A stretch of DNA of 64,000 bases from Meghimatium bilineatum (GCA_034231615.1 CM067298.1:53844883-53908882), one strand, 5' to 3'. Positions 12,066-24,989 are shown, counted from the stretch's first letter. Notes: generated by a model from the sequence alone, not told the origin. Numbers and translations: made by a program.

Positions 12066-13150
12066 ATTTTTTTACGTTCACCGTTTTCTTCTGCATGGTG
12101 TAATTTAATCGGCATTTCCCAAAAGCTGAGAGTGTGTACCATATCTCCGCACCATAAACACGCCATCGTGTACTGCATTAATACAAATGCAATAAATATT
12201 TATGATGAAGAAGGATAATTGTTCTATAACTCGCTTTTTTATACAATACAGAATATCATTTATACATTCTTGAAAGTAAGTAATGGTTCATTATTTATCA
12301 TATTTACTAGATATATTCATTGACCATTATACTCATATCACATAGCAATTACAATACTGAATACTGTATGCATAGGCCTATAGTTATCCAACAATTTTTA
12401 TCTTCGGCAATATGAATAATATTAAAATTAAAGAAATCGTGATGGTCTAAGTTTTATGTTTGTTATCAATATTTTATGTTTTTCGCTGCTTTTTCCAACT
12501 TCTACTGTCTCTTGCCGGATTGATTTTTGAAAAGGTAACCATGCCGAAACAACCTTTGAAAGCACATTTCCTTGTGCTGTTTTGCCACACTGGTCGAATC
12601 TGAGTGACAGATTCCCACGATGTGGCGTTTGGTGCTGAAACTATTTAGAGAGACTTTTAAGGGCTTTTAATATGTCTTCAGTACACCGTCTGTTGTTCTA
12701 CGTTAAGGAGCTCTCCATATATGTATACATATATATATATATACTGTTATGTGCACCTCATTTAAATCTCCATTAGCATTTAATGAATGCATGAAATTTG
12801 ACTGTAGTGAGGAACTCAGTAGCAGGTACTTTAACTTGTCGATGTAATCTAAGTTTCCAGATACAGCCTATAATATACACAAGAGAGCTATTGGCCTGCT
12901 TATTGATGGATTAGCGTTTTGTCTCTAATTTTTTTTTCCATTATTGAGATTGTCGCAATTATTTTTCACTAATAGGAATGTAATATAAATTACCAATTCT
13001 GTTTCAGTAAATACGTGATTAGAGAACGTTAGACAACTTTAGGAACATGCCTGCATGTGTATAAATGCTTCTAAATATTTTATCATTATATTTGATTTAT
13101 AAATACTAGTATATATTAGCAAAGTAAGAAGTAGAAAGAACTGAAATATC
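12066..13150. other. No recognisable feature
   Basis: AT-rich non-coding sequence with a short (AT)n at about 12718-12742. I see no gene, element end or structured repeat. Confidence 0.4.
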
Positions 13151-13154
13151 ACAT

Positions 13155-13285
13155 ATCAACACATGACTGTGACTGAGTCTGTATACACTCGAATGGTTGC
13201 TGTAGCGGAGAGCGGGACACGCAATGGCATGTTATATGACTATGTAGAACACGCCGTCTGCTATGCTAGTTTATAATTAAGAAAC
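13155..13285. repeat. Dispersed repeat, copy 1
   Basis: Shares the phrases ATCAACACATGACTG, GAGTCT-TATACACTCGAAT and TCTAATTAAGAA-like ends with 59368-59495. The two copies are about 46 kb apart in the same orientation. The type is unknown. Confidence 0.6.
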
Positions 13286-13839
13286 AAGAAGAAAGTAAGA
13301 AATAGTACAAATGTGTACACATTTCAAACGCACATAAATAGGTGTACTGAAAAATAGATAGATGCACAGGTCTGACACATATGCAGACATGCATTTCGTG
13401 TATACCTATATGACCAGATAAATACATATATCACACATATTTATGCAGACAGAAGACTTCAAGTGTATCACAAAACAGCGTATGTATTGTGAATTCCTAA
13501 GGGAAAACAACTGAAAGGTGGGCAGAAGGCATCAAGTACTCTCTTAGAATACCTTTAAGATTCCAGGTTCTTAAAATATATCTGTAGAAGCTCCAGAATC
13601 AATAGTCCGTCTGTTGTGTTCAAGTGAAACATTTTTTGAAAAAAAATAATTTGTGTTCTACGTAAGTATTAGTGAGGACCAATAGAGACAGATTATGGTT
13701 GGGACAGGGAGAAGATATCATCGGCCACGTATATAACCCTTTTTGCATTGATTATGGGAATGCTTCATACCCAGTTCCTTATCTGTGGCCATCGCACTTG
13801 ATAGAAGCTGCAGAGACAAAAATACGACGCGGTGGATGC

Positions 13840-14230
13840 ACAAGTTTGGACACTTATCAACGATAACACTGCAGAGGATGATGTAAAAAAGTAAAGTAGC
13901 CCATAACATTTATTAACGCCGTTGGGGTATGAGATGTTAGTTATCTCACTTTTCAGAGATTCTGCAAATGAGGGTGGTAGCCATCTCCTCTCCCTCGCAG
14001 TCTTTACTTCCCGGATTAATCTGGTACCCATTTAAGGCTGGGTCAACCCGAGAGCCGTTGCGATCTGAAAAACATTTCCGCCTCAACTGGGGAATGAACC
14101 TAGGGCCACTCATATGCTAAGCCAGTGCGCTAAAGCGGCTTTCATGATGTAATAATCAACAATGATCGAACAGTCGTTCGTCATCACTGCTGTGCTACTT
14201 TTCTACACGATCCGGTGGGAAAACTGTCAA
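13840..14230 (+). mobile_element. LINE A-type RNase H fragment split by a SINE
   Basis: Joining the sequence on either side of the SINE at 13887-14143 gives a frame QVWTLINDN, then DDVII, then RTVVRH. This aligns with the LINE A RNase H start (VxALISED, GDVIIYTDGS, VVRH) at 23985-24350. The catalytic YTDGS is mutated here. Upstream similarity (13670-13840) is too weak to assign. Confidence 0.5.
13887..14143 (-). mobile_element. tRNA-derived SINE with target-site duplication
   Basis: This is the reverse complement of the SINE described at 30618-30885, including the tRNA-like head (right end) and the body with GGTACCCATTTAAGGCTGGG. It is flanked by the direct repeat ATGATGTAA (13878-13886 and 14144-14152), a target-site duplication. 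It sits inside a LINE A RNase H remnant. Confidence 0.85.
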
Positions 14231-14697
14231 GGAATCCAACTGGCCATTACTACAACAACGAGCAGTCTTACAATGGGAACAAAATCTACGACATTGGCAC
14301 CGTCGTGACTGATGTTATAGTAGTACTCTCATGCAATCGTAATGAGTAACACAATAAACATGATCTGCAAAGTTTGAAGCTGAAGATGTCCGCGCCAATG
14401 GGTGCATTTTTTGTCACAAAATATAATTAGAAAGAGTACCTTTATATTGGTGTCACGAGAGCGGGTGTTTTAAGGTAATAAGCGAGCTGATAAATTGGCG
14501 AGCATGTCCACAGTTTTAATAGGTAGATCAACTGATCGATGTGACACAGTCAATGTGTTGATAGAAATCGCGTCATAAGATTTTCAAATGTGTGAATTGT
14601 AGTCGCTCTCTAAACTGTGCGAGATTAGTGTACAAATAATAATAGCCAGTATGGAGAAACATAAATAGATCTACGAACATATTGTTCAATCAGCATC

Positions 14698-14912
14698 GAA
14701 CTGGATATTTCACACGATACACTCTGATTGATTTTCTGAGAGGGTTATCGCACTGGATATTTCACACGATACACTCTGATTGATTTATTGAGACGGTTAT
14801 GACACTTGATATTTCACACGATACACTATGATTGATTTATTGAGACGGTTATCGCACTTGATATTTCAAACGAAACACTAGGATTGATTTATTGAGACGA
14901 TTATCGGATTAC
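14698..14912. repeat. 52-bp minisatellite, about 4 copies
   Basis: The unit contains GATATTTCACACGATACACT and GATTGATTTATTGAGACGG. Four units follow head to tail with a few substitutions each. Confidence 0.9.
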
Positions 14913-15289
14913 TTATTAACTTATGCGTGGATGATAACCTGCAGTCCTACACACATCTTTACTGAGATGCACACTGTGGCGTGTCGACATTGGTCTTCGC
15001 ATCGCTGAGAAGTATCATATCTATGAGGAACAGATATCTTCATGCCTGAAAAGACACAACAACAAACGAACAGTTGTTCGACGCTGACCAGAAGCGCCCA
15101 AAATAGTGAAGGGGATTACTTCAGTCATCTGCACACACCATAGCGACGCATGAACACAGTATACGTAACTATTAATGTCATCGTCGGCTACGTTCTATTG
15201 TTATTATATTATGCAGATCGACATGCATATATGTGAATGTAAATCGATCATGCATCGTAATAATGGAATATATATGTATGCATATATAT

Positions 15290-15562
15290 GCGGAGCCACG
15301 TAGCGCTGTGGTTAGCGTATGGCTTCGCAAATAGCGAAGTACTGGTTTCACATATGAGTGGTCTGGGTTCATTCCCCAGTTTGGGCGGAACGTTTTTTTT
15401 CAGTTCGCAACGGCTCCCGAGTTGACCAGCCTTAAATGGGTACCGGATTAATCCGGACAGTACATCCTGCGAGGGAGAGGAGATGGCTACCGCCCTCATT
15501 TGCAGAGTCACTGAAATGTGAGATTGCTAACATCTCACACCCAACCGTTATTAATAAATGAT
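15290..15562 (+). mobile_element. tRNA-derived SINE
   Basis: The head reads GTAGCGCTGTGGTTAGCG, then GGGTTCATTCCCC (A and B box equivalents), with a small internal duplication around GCTTCGCAAATAGCGAAG. The body is shared with the other copies (AAATGGGTACCGGATTAATC, GAGGGAGAGGAGATGGCTAC). It ends AATAAATGATAT just before the long (TA)n at 15577. Confidence 0.85.
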
Positions 15563-15573
15563 ATCGCTTATTT

Positions 15574-15722
<149 letters not shown>

Positions 15723-16059
15723 GGTGCAACTTCGAAGGGACAATCGTACACTTTTACAATTGCTGGTCGCTAAAACAGAGGTCTTAAAATTGGAGTAAAT
15801 TTATGGTGGCTAAAGTGGGCTCAACGCTAAGATAACAATTTTTGTTTTATACATTATGTATATGTATGTGTTTATATGTGGTAATATATCATCTGCGCAT
15901 TAATGTTGATTGTGTTATTTTCACGCAGCTCAGCAGAAAGAAGAATGGCGAGCAGTATTAAGGGCTCGAGTAGGGCCTCGTAAGTTTATTTATCTAGCCA
16001 TATCTAACATGTGTTTTCAGACTTTCAGCTGAAATTGTTTAATCTGTGTGTGACATGAC

Positions 16060-16375
16060 ATGTCATCAGATTGCCTACATATTTGATTGTACCAAGTATA
16101 CATCATACGATTGCCTACATATTTGTTTGTACCAAGTATACATCATGCGATTGCTTACATATTTGTTTGTACTAAGTATACATCATACAATTGCCTACAT
16201 ATTTGTTTGTACCAAGTATGCATATTACGATTGCCTACATATTTGTTTGTACCAAGTATGCATCATACGATTGCCTACATATTTATTTGTACCAAGTATA
16301 CATCATATGATTGCTTACATATTTGTTTGTACCAAGTATACATCATACGATTGCCTACATATTTGTTTGTATACC
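16060..16375. repeat. 40-bp minisatellite, copy array 1
   Basis: About eight units of a 40-bp repeat containing ATTGCCTACATATTTGTTTG and ACCAAGTATACATCATACG. The same unit makes up 20190-20562 and, more diverged, 25040-25265. Confidence 0.93.
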
Positions 16376-16383
16376 TACATTGG

Positions 16384-16640
16384 GATCTTCTTCTGCGTTC
16401 GTTCTCAAACTCCTGCAGATTAGCAGAATGCAGTCCATAGAACGGAATGTGTTGTGTCATGATTTACAACATAGCTGCGATATATGCACCTTTCGGCCTG
16501 ACACATCCGATTTCAGCATGGCTTTTGTTTGCTGACCCTATATGGGATGGGACAGCCAACCCCATCCCATAACCTCCTTAGTCGCCTTTACGACATGTAT
16601 GGAAGGTAAACAGTGTTGCTATTCTTTGCTCCCCTTTCGG
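16384..16640 (-). mobile_element. Short (GAA)n-tailed element
   Basis: Starts with CTTCTTCTGCGTTCGTTCTC (the tail, read on the + strand) and ends with GCTCCCCTTTCGGGCCC. It is nearly identical to 20563-20825, where it has the same neighbours on both sides. The pair therefore reflects duplication of the region, not two insertions. Confidence 0.85.
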
Positions 16641-16977
16641 GCCCGGGTAACACATGGGTGACATTGGTATATAATGATGAAGACAAACACTATCCACCCG
16701 GCGTAAGATCCAGCACATTTGATGGCAGTATAACAAGAATAGCAAGCAGGGATGGTGATGATGATAGTGCTATCGACCTGGCATTGGTGTCATCGGTTTC
16801 TATGGCTATTTACAAATAGGATGTGCTGGGGCATCATGGCAGTGACCACCTCGCAAATGTTGTGCTCTTGAAAAAAGGAAAAAATAAGCGATCAGGTCAA
16901 AGATCTGGTCCTTTAAGTATGATGGCAGAGGAGTTGATATTGTGAGCAGAATACGACAAAAGAAACGTCGTATTTAT
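16641..16977 (+). mobile_element. LINE A fragment, C-terminal part of the endonuclease domain
   Basis: A + strand frame reads SAIDLALVSSVSMAIYK, stop, DVLGHHGSDHLAN. This is the end of an AP-type endonuclease domain, with the conserved IDLALVS and GSDHLP boxes. It duplicates 20826-21140. Similarity to that copy stops abruptly near 16977, where LINE B begins. Confidence 0.75.
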
Positions 16978-19900
16978 ATCTGTTATTCGCTGCACACTGT
17001 TCTGTTCGTCCTCGGTTAGTATTCCTTTCACATGGGTCTGAATGTATATTGGCATTCCATGGCTTTCTCACCTCGGGGTTTGTTCTGGTACAGACCTTAA
17101 GGGGCTGTCAACTTCAGTTAGGTCTGTAAGTTGTCTACGGAGTCGTTTAGCTTGGTGGATAAAGCTGCTCCTTTTCAGTCACCCCATTGCTAGATTTTGG
17201 AATCTTTCCTTCATTGGATGACTTGGCATACACTGAAACTTTTCTGCTTGAATTAGTACTTTTGTGTCTCTGCGTTCGCCAAGTGTTTTCATTCTTTCCA
17301 TTTTCTGCATCTCTGCTATGGGTGTTGATTTCATTGCTCCCAACATTATTCTAAGTGCCTAGTTTTGCACTTTATCTAGATCTTGTAATGTGGTGTTTGA
17401 TGCAGGACACCACGCAGCTGAACCATATTCCAGGTGTGGTCTTATGCCTTGCTGGTAAACTTTACTGAATATATTTCCACTGGCTCCCCATGTGGTTCCA
17501 CTTAGTTTTCTCAGGATAGCTAACTTCCTCCTGACTTTTGTTGTTGCTTTGTTTATGTGCTGCTTCCATGTCAGCATATCATCAAAAGTAACTCCGTGGT
17601 ATGTTGGTTGTTTGTCTTCTTTCAAGAGCTCTCCGTCTATATTGATATGACCAGCTTTTTGTTTTGGTAAGAGGGTAAAGAGTGTAGTGCTGCACTTATC
17701 TGTGTTAATGCTGACGCACCATCTATTTGCCCATAAGGTTAGGCATCGATAGCTCTTTGTATTTGTTTAGTGGCCACTGTCGCATGTTCTTCCGTGCACC
17801 AGATCACCAGGTCGTCAGCATACATTGCCACGTTGATCCCATGTGGTAGTTCAGCAACTAGGTCATTGATGTAACCAAGAAAAGTGTGGGTGACAGGACT
17901 CCTCCCTGGGGGGACTCCATGACGCAGTAGAACTTTCTTGCTCTTGCGACCATCTAATTGTACCCTGTCTCTTCTATTATGCAGGTATGCTTTTACACAT
18001 TTGTACATTCTTGAGCTAACCCTGCAGTTTCGCAATTTCCTTAGGAGCCCTTCTTTCCAGACCTTATCAAATGCTTTTGTGAGGTCTATCCATGCTACTA
18101 GTACCAGTTTCTTATCTTGGAAGGCATCCTAAATCTCTTGGGAGAGGTAAGTTGCCAGATCTTCAGTAGAGTAGCACTGTCTGAAACCTGCTTGCTGTGA
18201 TACAAGAAGGTTTTCACTTTCAAGGTACCACTGCATCCTGCATTGATAAAATGCTTTCCATTGTTTTACATAGACAGCTTGTGAGGCTGATGGGCCTGTA
18301 GTTGGAGACTGTGTTGCCATCTTTTCCTGATTTCAGGAGTGGTATTATTGCTTCTCTCCACGCCTGTGGTACATTACCTGTGGACCAGCTTGTGTTAAAG
18401 ATCTGCAGTAGCTTTTTGCTCTTGCTGCAATTCCCAGGTTTCTAATCATTTCATTGGACACTCCATCATCTCCAGGGGACTTTTTCATTTTCAATTTGGA
18501 TATTGCATGCTCCAGTTCTCTCATTGTGATTGGTGCCTCAATGACTTCAGGTATAGGTTCGCCTTCTCCAATGTTTTGCTGGTTCTCTCGAACCTCCTGT
18601 TGTTTGTCTGGGCTGACTTTGACGCTATTGTCTTCTGCAAAGGAATCTGCAAATTAATCAGCTACATGTTTACCTGTTAAATGTTTCTATCTTTATAAAG
18701 TGTGATCCTGGTATTTCTCCCTGTACCTTCATCATGTAGTTGTTTTACAATTTTCCATAATGTCCTAGTATCTCTTTCTAGATTCAGCGACTCTGTTTTT
18801 TTCTTTCCAGCTGCTCCGTCTGGCTTGTAACTTTGCTCTTTGAAATTTAGCCTTTGTTTGCTAATATTTGTTGTGCTGTTCTTGGCTAGGTCTGTTCTCA
18901 ACCTGCTGTCTAGATTTTTCCATCTCATTGTGCAGCTTTTCCAGTTCATCATTCCAGTAGGGTTTGTAGTTTTTGCGTGCCCCCTGGGTATCGTTTTACT
19001 AGCAGCAAGTAGTATACATCTATTAAATTCACTCACTGCTCTATTGATATCTTTGTCCAAGTTCATGTCCTTAGCTAGAACACTGGTTAAATGCTGGTAC
19101 ATTTTCCAGTCTGCCCTTTTATAGTTCCACCTAGTGAGCGTGCTGCTGTCCTTGGTAAATTCATTGTGGATTTCCAGAAATACTGGTCTGTGGTCACTAC
19201 CTCCAAGCTGCTTTCCAACGACACGTGTGATGTTCCATTCCAAGCCTGGTGAGTGGAATGCCAGGTCTGGTGTAGAGGTGGTGTGCCATGCTCTCGAGTA
19301 GAAGGTTGGTAGTCTGCTGGCTGGTTAATAAGGATGCGATTATTTTCATCCTGCCAGCTCTCAAGTTCCTCACCTCTCTTGTCGATATGAACGTAGCCCC
19401 GGCTATGAGAGTGGCTGTTTAAGTCACCACACAACATACGTCTCTCTTTGTCTGGAATTGTGTCTAGTGCCAATGGTTTATCATTTGGGCAGTAGTAGTT
19501 CAGGAGATGGAATTATGCACTGTCTGTTTTTAGGTGGAGCATCTGGTATTCTGCCCCTTCCATATATACTTCCATCTGACATGCGCTGATATTGTTTTTA
19601 ACATGTGTCAGTATTCCACCCTTTCGCCTGTCCTTTCTGTCAGATCGGTATCACTGGTAGCATCTGATTTTGAAGGCTATGTCGCTGATGATGTGTGTTT
19701 CTTGGATACAGCATATGTTAACTTGTTCTTCACTGAGGACATTTTCAATTTCCAATTTTTTGCTGTATCCATCTCTTTTACTGTTGACACCCTCAGCATT
19801 CAGTGCATTATTTTTATTTTTCGTTTGTTTGTTTGGCCAGTAGCTCTATTCCCATGCCTCCTGGCTCCTCGGGGCAATTGAGAAGGACTTCCAGTAACTG

Positions 19901-20190
19901 AGGTTGGGCCCTTTCGAGGTATAGGGCCCGGCACCGTCTCTGCCTGAACTTCCGCCACAGGGCAGGCACCATAACTATTTATAAATACAGACATGTTTCC
20001 ATTGTGTTTTGTGCATGGAATCCTGATTATATGTGCGCCTTTTGGCTGGATGCCTCCGTCTTCAGCACTCTGCTTACTTGAGGCGGACTATGGTCCTGCT
20101 CGAGTGGGACTGCCCGACCAGTCTTAGTTTCCACCTCCTGATGGCTGAACTAAGCCCCATCACCTCTGCACGGTGCTGGTCTCGATGGGG
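16978..20190 (-). mobile_element. LINE B: endonuclease and reverse transcriptase, inactive
   Basis: Read on the minus strand. An AP-type endonuclease is seen at about 19473-19195 (CGDLNSHS, later GGSDHRPVFLEI). A linker follows, then reverse transcriptase: QAGFRQCYSTEDLATYLSQE at about 18220-18130, HGVPPGRSPVTHTFLGYIND, and the catalytic YADDLVIWC near 17825-17797. Then comes a thumb region with GVTFDDMLTWKQHINKA and IRPHLEYGSAAWCP (17625-17359). Further decayed coding can be followed to about 17000. Many frameshifts and stops make it dead. No RNase H, 3' UTR or simple tail is seen at its left end, so its 3' end appears cut away. The domain order is that of the Jockey/I superfamily in a broad sense. 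Confidence 0.85.
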
Positions 20191-20562
20191 ATACATCATA
20201 CGATTGCCTAAATATTTGTTTGTACCAAGTATACATCATACGATTGCCTACATATTTGTTTGTACCAAGTATGCATCATACGATTGCCTACATATTTGTT
20301 TGTACCAAGTACTGCATATTACGATTGCCTACATATGTGTTTGTACCAAGTATGCATCATACGATTGCCTACATATTTGTTTGTACCAAGTATACATCAT
20401 ACAATTGCCTACATATTTGTTTGTACCAAGTATGGCATATTACGATTGCCTACATATTTGTTTGTACCAAGTATGCATCATACGATTGCCTACATATTTA
20501 TTTGTACAAGTATACATCATATGATTGCCTACATATTTGTTTGTATACCTACATTGGGATCT
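20190..20562. repeat. 40-bp minisatellite, copy array 2
   Basis: About nine units of the repeat seen at 16060-16375, in the same orientation, with single-base indels in several units. It is followed by the same short element as array 1. Confidence 0.93.
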
Positions 20563-20825
20563 TCTTCTGCGTTCGTTCTCAAACTCTGCAGATTAGCAGA
20601 ATGCAGTCCATAGAACGGAATGTGTTGTGTCATGATTTACAACATAGCTGCGATATATGCACCTTTCGGCCTGACACATCCGATTTCAGCATGGCTTTTG
20701 TTTGCTGACCCTATACGGGATGGGACAGCCAACCCCATCCATAACCTCCTTAGTCGCCTTTTACGACATGTATGGAAGGTAAACAGTGTTGCTATTCTTT
20801 GCTGCCCTTTCGGGCCCGGGTAACA
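20563..20825 (-). mobile_element. Short (GAA)n-tailed element
   Basis: Near-identical to 16384-16640 and inserted at the same place relative to the 40-bp array and the LINE A endonuclease fragment. Confidence 0.85.
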
Positions 20826-22576
20826 CATGGGTGACATTGGGATACAATGATGAAGACAAACACTATCCACCCGGCGTAAGATCCAGCACATGTGATGGCA
20901 GTATAACAAGAATAGCAAGCAGGGATGGTGATGATGATAGTGCTATCGACCTGGCATTGGTGTCATCGGTTTCTATGGCTATTTACAAATAGGATGTGCT
21001 GGGGCATCATGGCAGTGACCACCTCCCAAATGTTGTGCTCGTGAAAAAAGGCAAAAATAAGCCGATCAGGTCAAAAATCTGGTCCTTTAAGTATGATGGC
21101 AGAGGAGTTGATATTGTGAGCAGAATACGACAAGAGAAACGTAGAGCTCAAGATGTAGGAAATCAGGTGTGGGATAAGCCCCCCACCCTGGTGGAACGAA
21201 GAGGTGCAACGGGCATGGAGCGAGAAACGGAAAGCATTAGCACTATGTCAGAGTGAAAGGAAACTTGTTGCGGCTCAGCCCATGGAGGTCGCACAATGTA
21301 AACGGAAGAACGATATCTTAGTCCAAACATTCAAAGATATTGAAAAGTCAGCAAAGGCGTCAAAATGGAACGAATTTTGCCAGGAGATCCACGTGAAAAG
21401 ACATAAACATTGTTCTGGCGTTTACACAAATCCATGAATGGTATGACAATAAGCGTGGCAATTGCCGATTTCCGGAGCGAGGATACGGTCTGGCAGCAGA
21501 CGGACGAGACTAAAGATGTAGCGTTTTTGGCACACTACACCGCACAAATTTGTCAGACAAATGTGGTGGCATATCAAGAAATCAGGAAAACTATTGCAGA
21601 TACATGTAAGAACTTCAGCATGGAAAGACATATGATAATAGCAGTTGAAGAAATCAGGAAGGCGCTGAAAAGTACAAAAACACAGCACCAGGACCAGTTG
21701 GCATTAGATACAGCGACATTAGTCGGAGAGCGGATGAGGAGTTGGGAGAGTTGGCGGACATGTTCAATAATAGCGTTCTAAAGGGTACAATAAAAGAAGA
21801 TTGGTTGCACAGCTATTTAGTTCCACTACCCAAACCTGGGAAGGACCACACCAGTATACAAGTCCAAAGAATAATAACAATGCAGAATACGATAGGCAAG
21901 CTTTTGGAAAGAATTTTGGCTTGGAAGGTGTCGTGTTATCTTGAGAGATATAAGTGTTTGCCAACATTGTTAGGAGGGTATCGCCCAGGAAAGAAAACAT
22001 GGCAGAATGCAGCCATATTTGCGCAGGATGTTTTTGAGGGGTTCGATTCGCGCATGCAGACATGTACGGTCGCAATAGATCGTTAGGATGCGTACAGTAG
22101 GGTGTCTTTGGATATCCTGATGTACCATCTGTTACATCTTGCAGTAAATCCGTTTGTCGTGCGGTGGGATGATGCCGCCCTTACCTACAAAATAGTAGTT
22201 CTCAAGTGTGGTAACTTGACATCGGCACGAACAGTTATTAGCCCTGGTCTGCCACAAGGATCGTCTCCATCTCCTGTACTTTTCGATGTATACACAGTAC
22301 ATATCGCTGGCAATGAAATATCTTAGGTGCTGGCAGAACCATGTCATACACCGATGATATCCTGATGCATAGACAGGGCAGAAGTCGAGAATAGTGCGTC
22401 GTGGAACTTTTGAAGGTATTGGACATATTGACAAATTGGTGTCGAGAAACTGGAGCAGTGGTTAATCCTTCTAATGCATTCGTGACGTGGTTTTCCTTGA
22501 ACAATACCCATGTCACAAGTTTCGTTGTCAGGGACTTACCAATATAGGGTAACCATGCAGTGGATACCCTCTCACT

Positions 22577-23051
22577 GTGGAATACCAAGAAATTAAAAAG
22601 CAGACCAACTGGCTAAGGAAGGTGCTGCCGAAGACCAACCAGATATACCAATCACCTACCATCAGAAAAAAACAGATGATCAAGTCAATAAGAAAGCCAC
22701 AAACACCAACACAAGATGACTATCATATTATGAACAGACCAGAACAAGTTATAATTCTACGTCTCAGAACAGGACACAACCGACTCCGCAGTCACATGTA
22801 TACAAAGTTCATGATTGGCAACACGGCCATGTGTACATGTGGACAGGCAGCACAGAGTGCCAAACATATACTTCAAGAGTGTTCTGAGCATGAAACGCTG
22901 AGGCAGACATATTGGCCAGAGGAAACAACACTGGAATCAAAACTCTATGGGACACTGTATGAACTACAAAAGACAGTGAGTTTTATTAAGGAGACAGAAT
23001 TACAGATATAGACATGTTTCAAGTGAACGAAAGAAGAAGAAGAAGAAGAAG
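22577..23051 (+). mobile_element. LINE G 3' fragment nested in LINE A
   Basis: A frame reading KADQLAKEGAAEDQPDIP marks the end of an RNase H domain. It is followed by a 144-codon overlapping open frame (22577-23011) with RTGHNRLRSHMYTKF, TAMCTCGQAAQSAKHILQEC and a stop. Then (GAA)n runs from about 23033. The CxCG plus AxHxLxEC arrangement is the usual cysteine-histidine tail found after RNase H in Jockey-like LINEs. LINE A coding resumes directly after the tail, which shows this is an insertion. Confidence 0.85.
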
Positions 23052-23309
23052 TTGTCAGGGAAATGTTTGGAAAGAACTAGCACAATGCGATATCTGGGTG
23101 TGTTTTTGACAGAAGTCTGGGTTTTAGGGAACATGTTGAACACGTTATCATAAGGGCAGGCAAAGGCTTAGTAGCAATGACGTTTGTGGCTACTGAGCAG
23201 TGTGAGCAGAGGTTGTTATTTCTTTTGTACCAGGGTGTGGTTGTGGATGTGGTGGAATATGCACCGACAAATTTGTTGCCTCTTAGCCAAACTCGGATGT
23301 AAAGATCGC

Positions 23310-23596
23310 CCGTGGCTTAACGGGCCCGAAAGGGGAGCAAATAATAGCTACACTTTTTACCGTCCACGAATGTCGTAAAAGGCGACTAAGGAGGTTATGG
23401 GATGGAGTTGGCTGTCCCATCCCATATAGGGTCAGTGACCCAAAGCCATGCTGAAGTCGGATATGTCAGGCCGAAAGGCGCAGATATCGCAGCAATGATG
23501 TAAACCATGACACAGCGCATTCCGTTCTCCGGACTGCATCCTGCTAATCTGCAGGAGTTTGAGAACGAACGCAGAAGAAGAAGAAGAAGATCGAAA
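23310..23596 (+). mobile_element. Short (GAA)n-tailed element nested in LINE A
   Basis: About 285 bp, starting CCCGTGGCTTAACGGGCCCG and ending GAACGAACGCAGAAGAAGAA. LINE A coding flanks it on both sides, with AGATCG repeated at each edge (about 23304-23309 and 23591-23596), a likely target-site duplication. It has no coding capacity of its own. Confidence 0.85.
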
Positions 23597-24029
23597 TACT
23601 GGTTAGAATTCAGAATGCAGCAATGCGTATCATTCTTGGGTGCACAAGTGACACATCGACAAGAGATATGTGATACCTACTTGACTGTCCAACAGCTGAG
23701 AATAGATTACAGTAATGCCGTGCACGTACGTACCTTCAAAGACATGCAGTTAAGGAACACCCATTGCATTCCAAAATATATAAAGTTAAAGGTAGAAGGC
23801 AAGAGAGGGAGGTCGTGGATGAGACGTGTTGATGTTGTCATACACAGCGTGTGCAGATTGCAGGATATGGCAGCAGGTACGGAACGGATAAGTCTACCCA
23901 CAGATTTCGAAACATTTTTGAGATTAGTAATATTACTTAGCATAACATTCAGAGAATGGTATCCCACAGCTATGGAAAAGAAGTGTAGGCTTTGATCAGT
24001 GAGGATATCAAAGAGGGCGACGTGATTAT

Positions 24030-24300
24030 TAAGAAAAAAGTAAAGTAACCCTTGGCATTTATTAATGCCGCAGGGGTGCGAGATGTTAGCGATCTCACAT
24101 TTCAGAGGCTCTGCAAATGAGGGCGGTAGCCATCTCCTCTCCCTCACAGTCTTTACTTCCCGGATTAATTCAGTACCCATTTAAGGCTGGGTCGACCCGG
24201 GAGCCGTTGCGATCTGAAATACATGTCCGCCTCAACTGGGGAATGAACCCAGGGCCACTCATATGCGAAGCCAGTGCGCTAACCACTGCGCCAACGCGGC
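24030..24300 (-). mobile_element. tRNA-derived SINE nested in LINE A RNase H
   Basis: Minus-orientation SINE of the same family as 30618-30885. It is flanked by GACGTGATTAT (24019-24029) and GATGTAATTAT (24301-24311), a slightly diverged target-site duplication. Its position in the RNase H reading frame equals that of the SINE at 13887-14143. Confidence 0.9.
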
Positions 24301-24989
24301 GATGTAATTATATACACTGATGGATCTGTGGTTAGACATGTTCGCAGTGCTTGGGCCTTCACAGTTCAATGCGCATGTCATGTTAAACGATCAGGAAGGA
24401 GAGTGATGCCTTTGCGATCACTACGAGTAGCATAACCACGGAGACTATGGCGGTGACCATGGCATTTGAGTGGGTATGCGCACAGAAATAACGTAGGTCT
24501 GCATTGTGACTCTACGAGTATGATTAGGAAGGCACATGTGGGTCTCGTTCACAAACAGTGGATCGAAGCCTTGAGAAAGGCGAAGCTGAAAGTGGTAACA
24601 TTTATTTTCTTGCCGGGACATGTTGGTGTTCGAGGCAATGAAAGAGCGGATCAACTGGCGTTATGCGCGATTTTGACACAGGGTGATGGGGAAAACGACC
24701 GAGCTGACGTTTTGAACTCCTTAAAAGATATCTCGCGCAAGAGTGAGACTGATGCAGATGATGATTCCTTTTCAATGGCCAGGATTAAAGATCAGGGATT
24801 GAAATGCGATGTTGCTAGAGGTGAACATTTTGGATGGCGCAGAAGAATGATGGTCAACCAGTATAGGACCGGTACTGTCAGCAACAGTGTAATGGCGGAT
24901 ACACTCAAGGAGATATCGGATCAACTATGGAGATGTCCAGTTTGCAGTGATGGTGATCCGACGACTAATTAACTAACTAACTATCTAAT

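Noticed and set aside
16060..16375. CRISPR-like array
   Set aside because: The 40-bp units abut with no unique spacers, in a eukaryotic transposon setting. It is a minisatellite.
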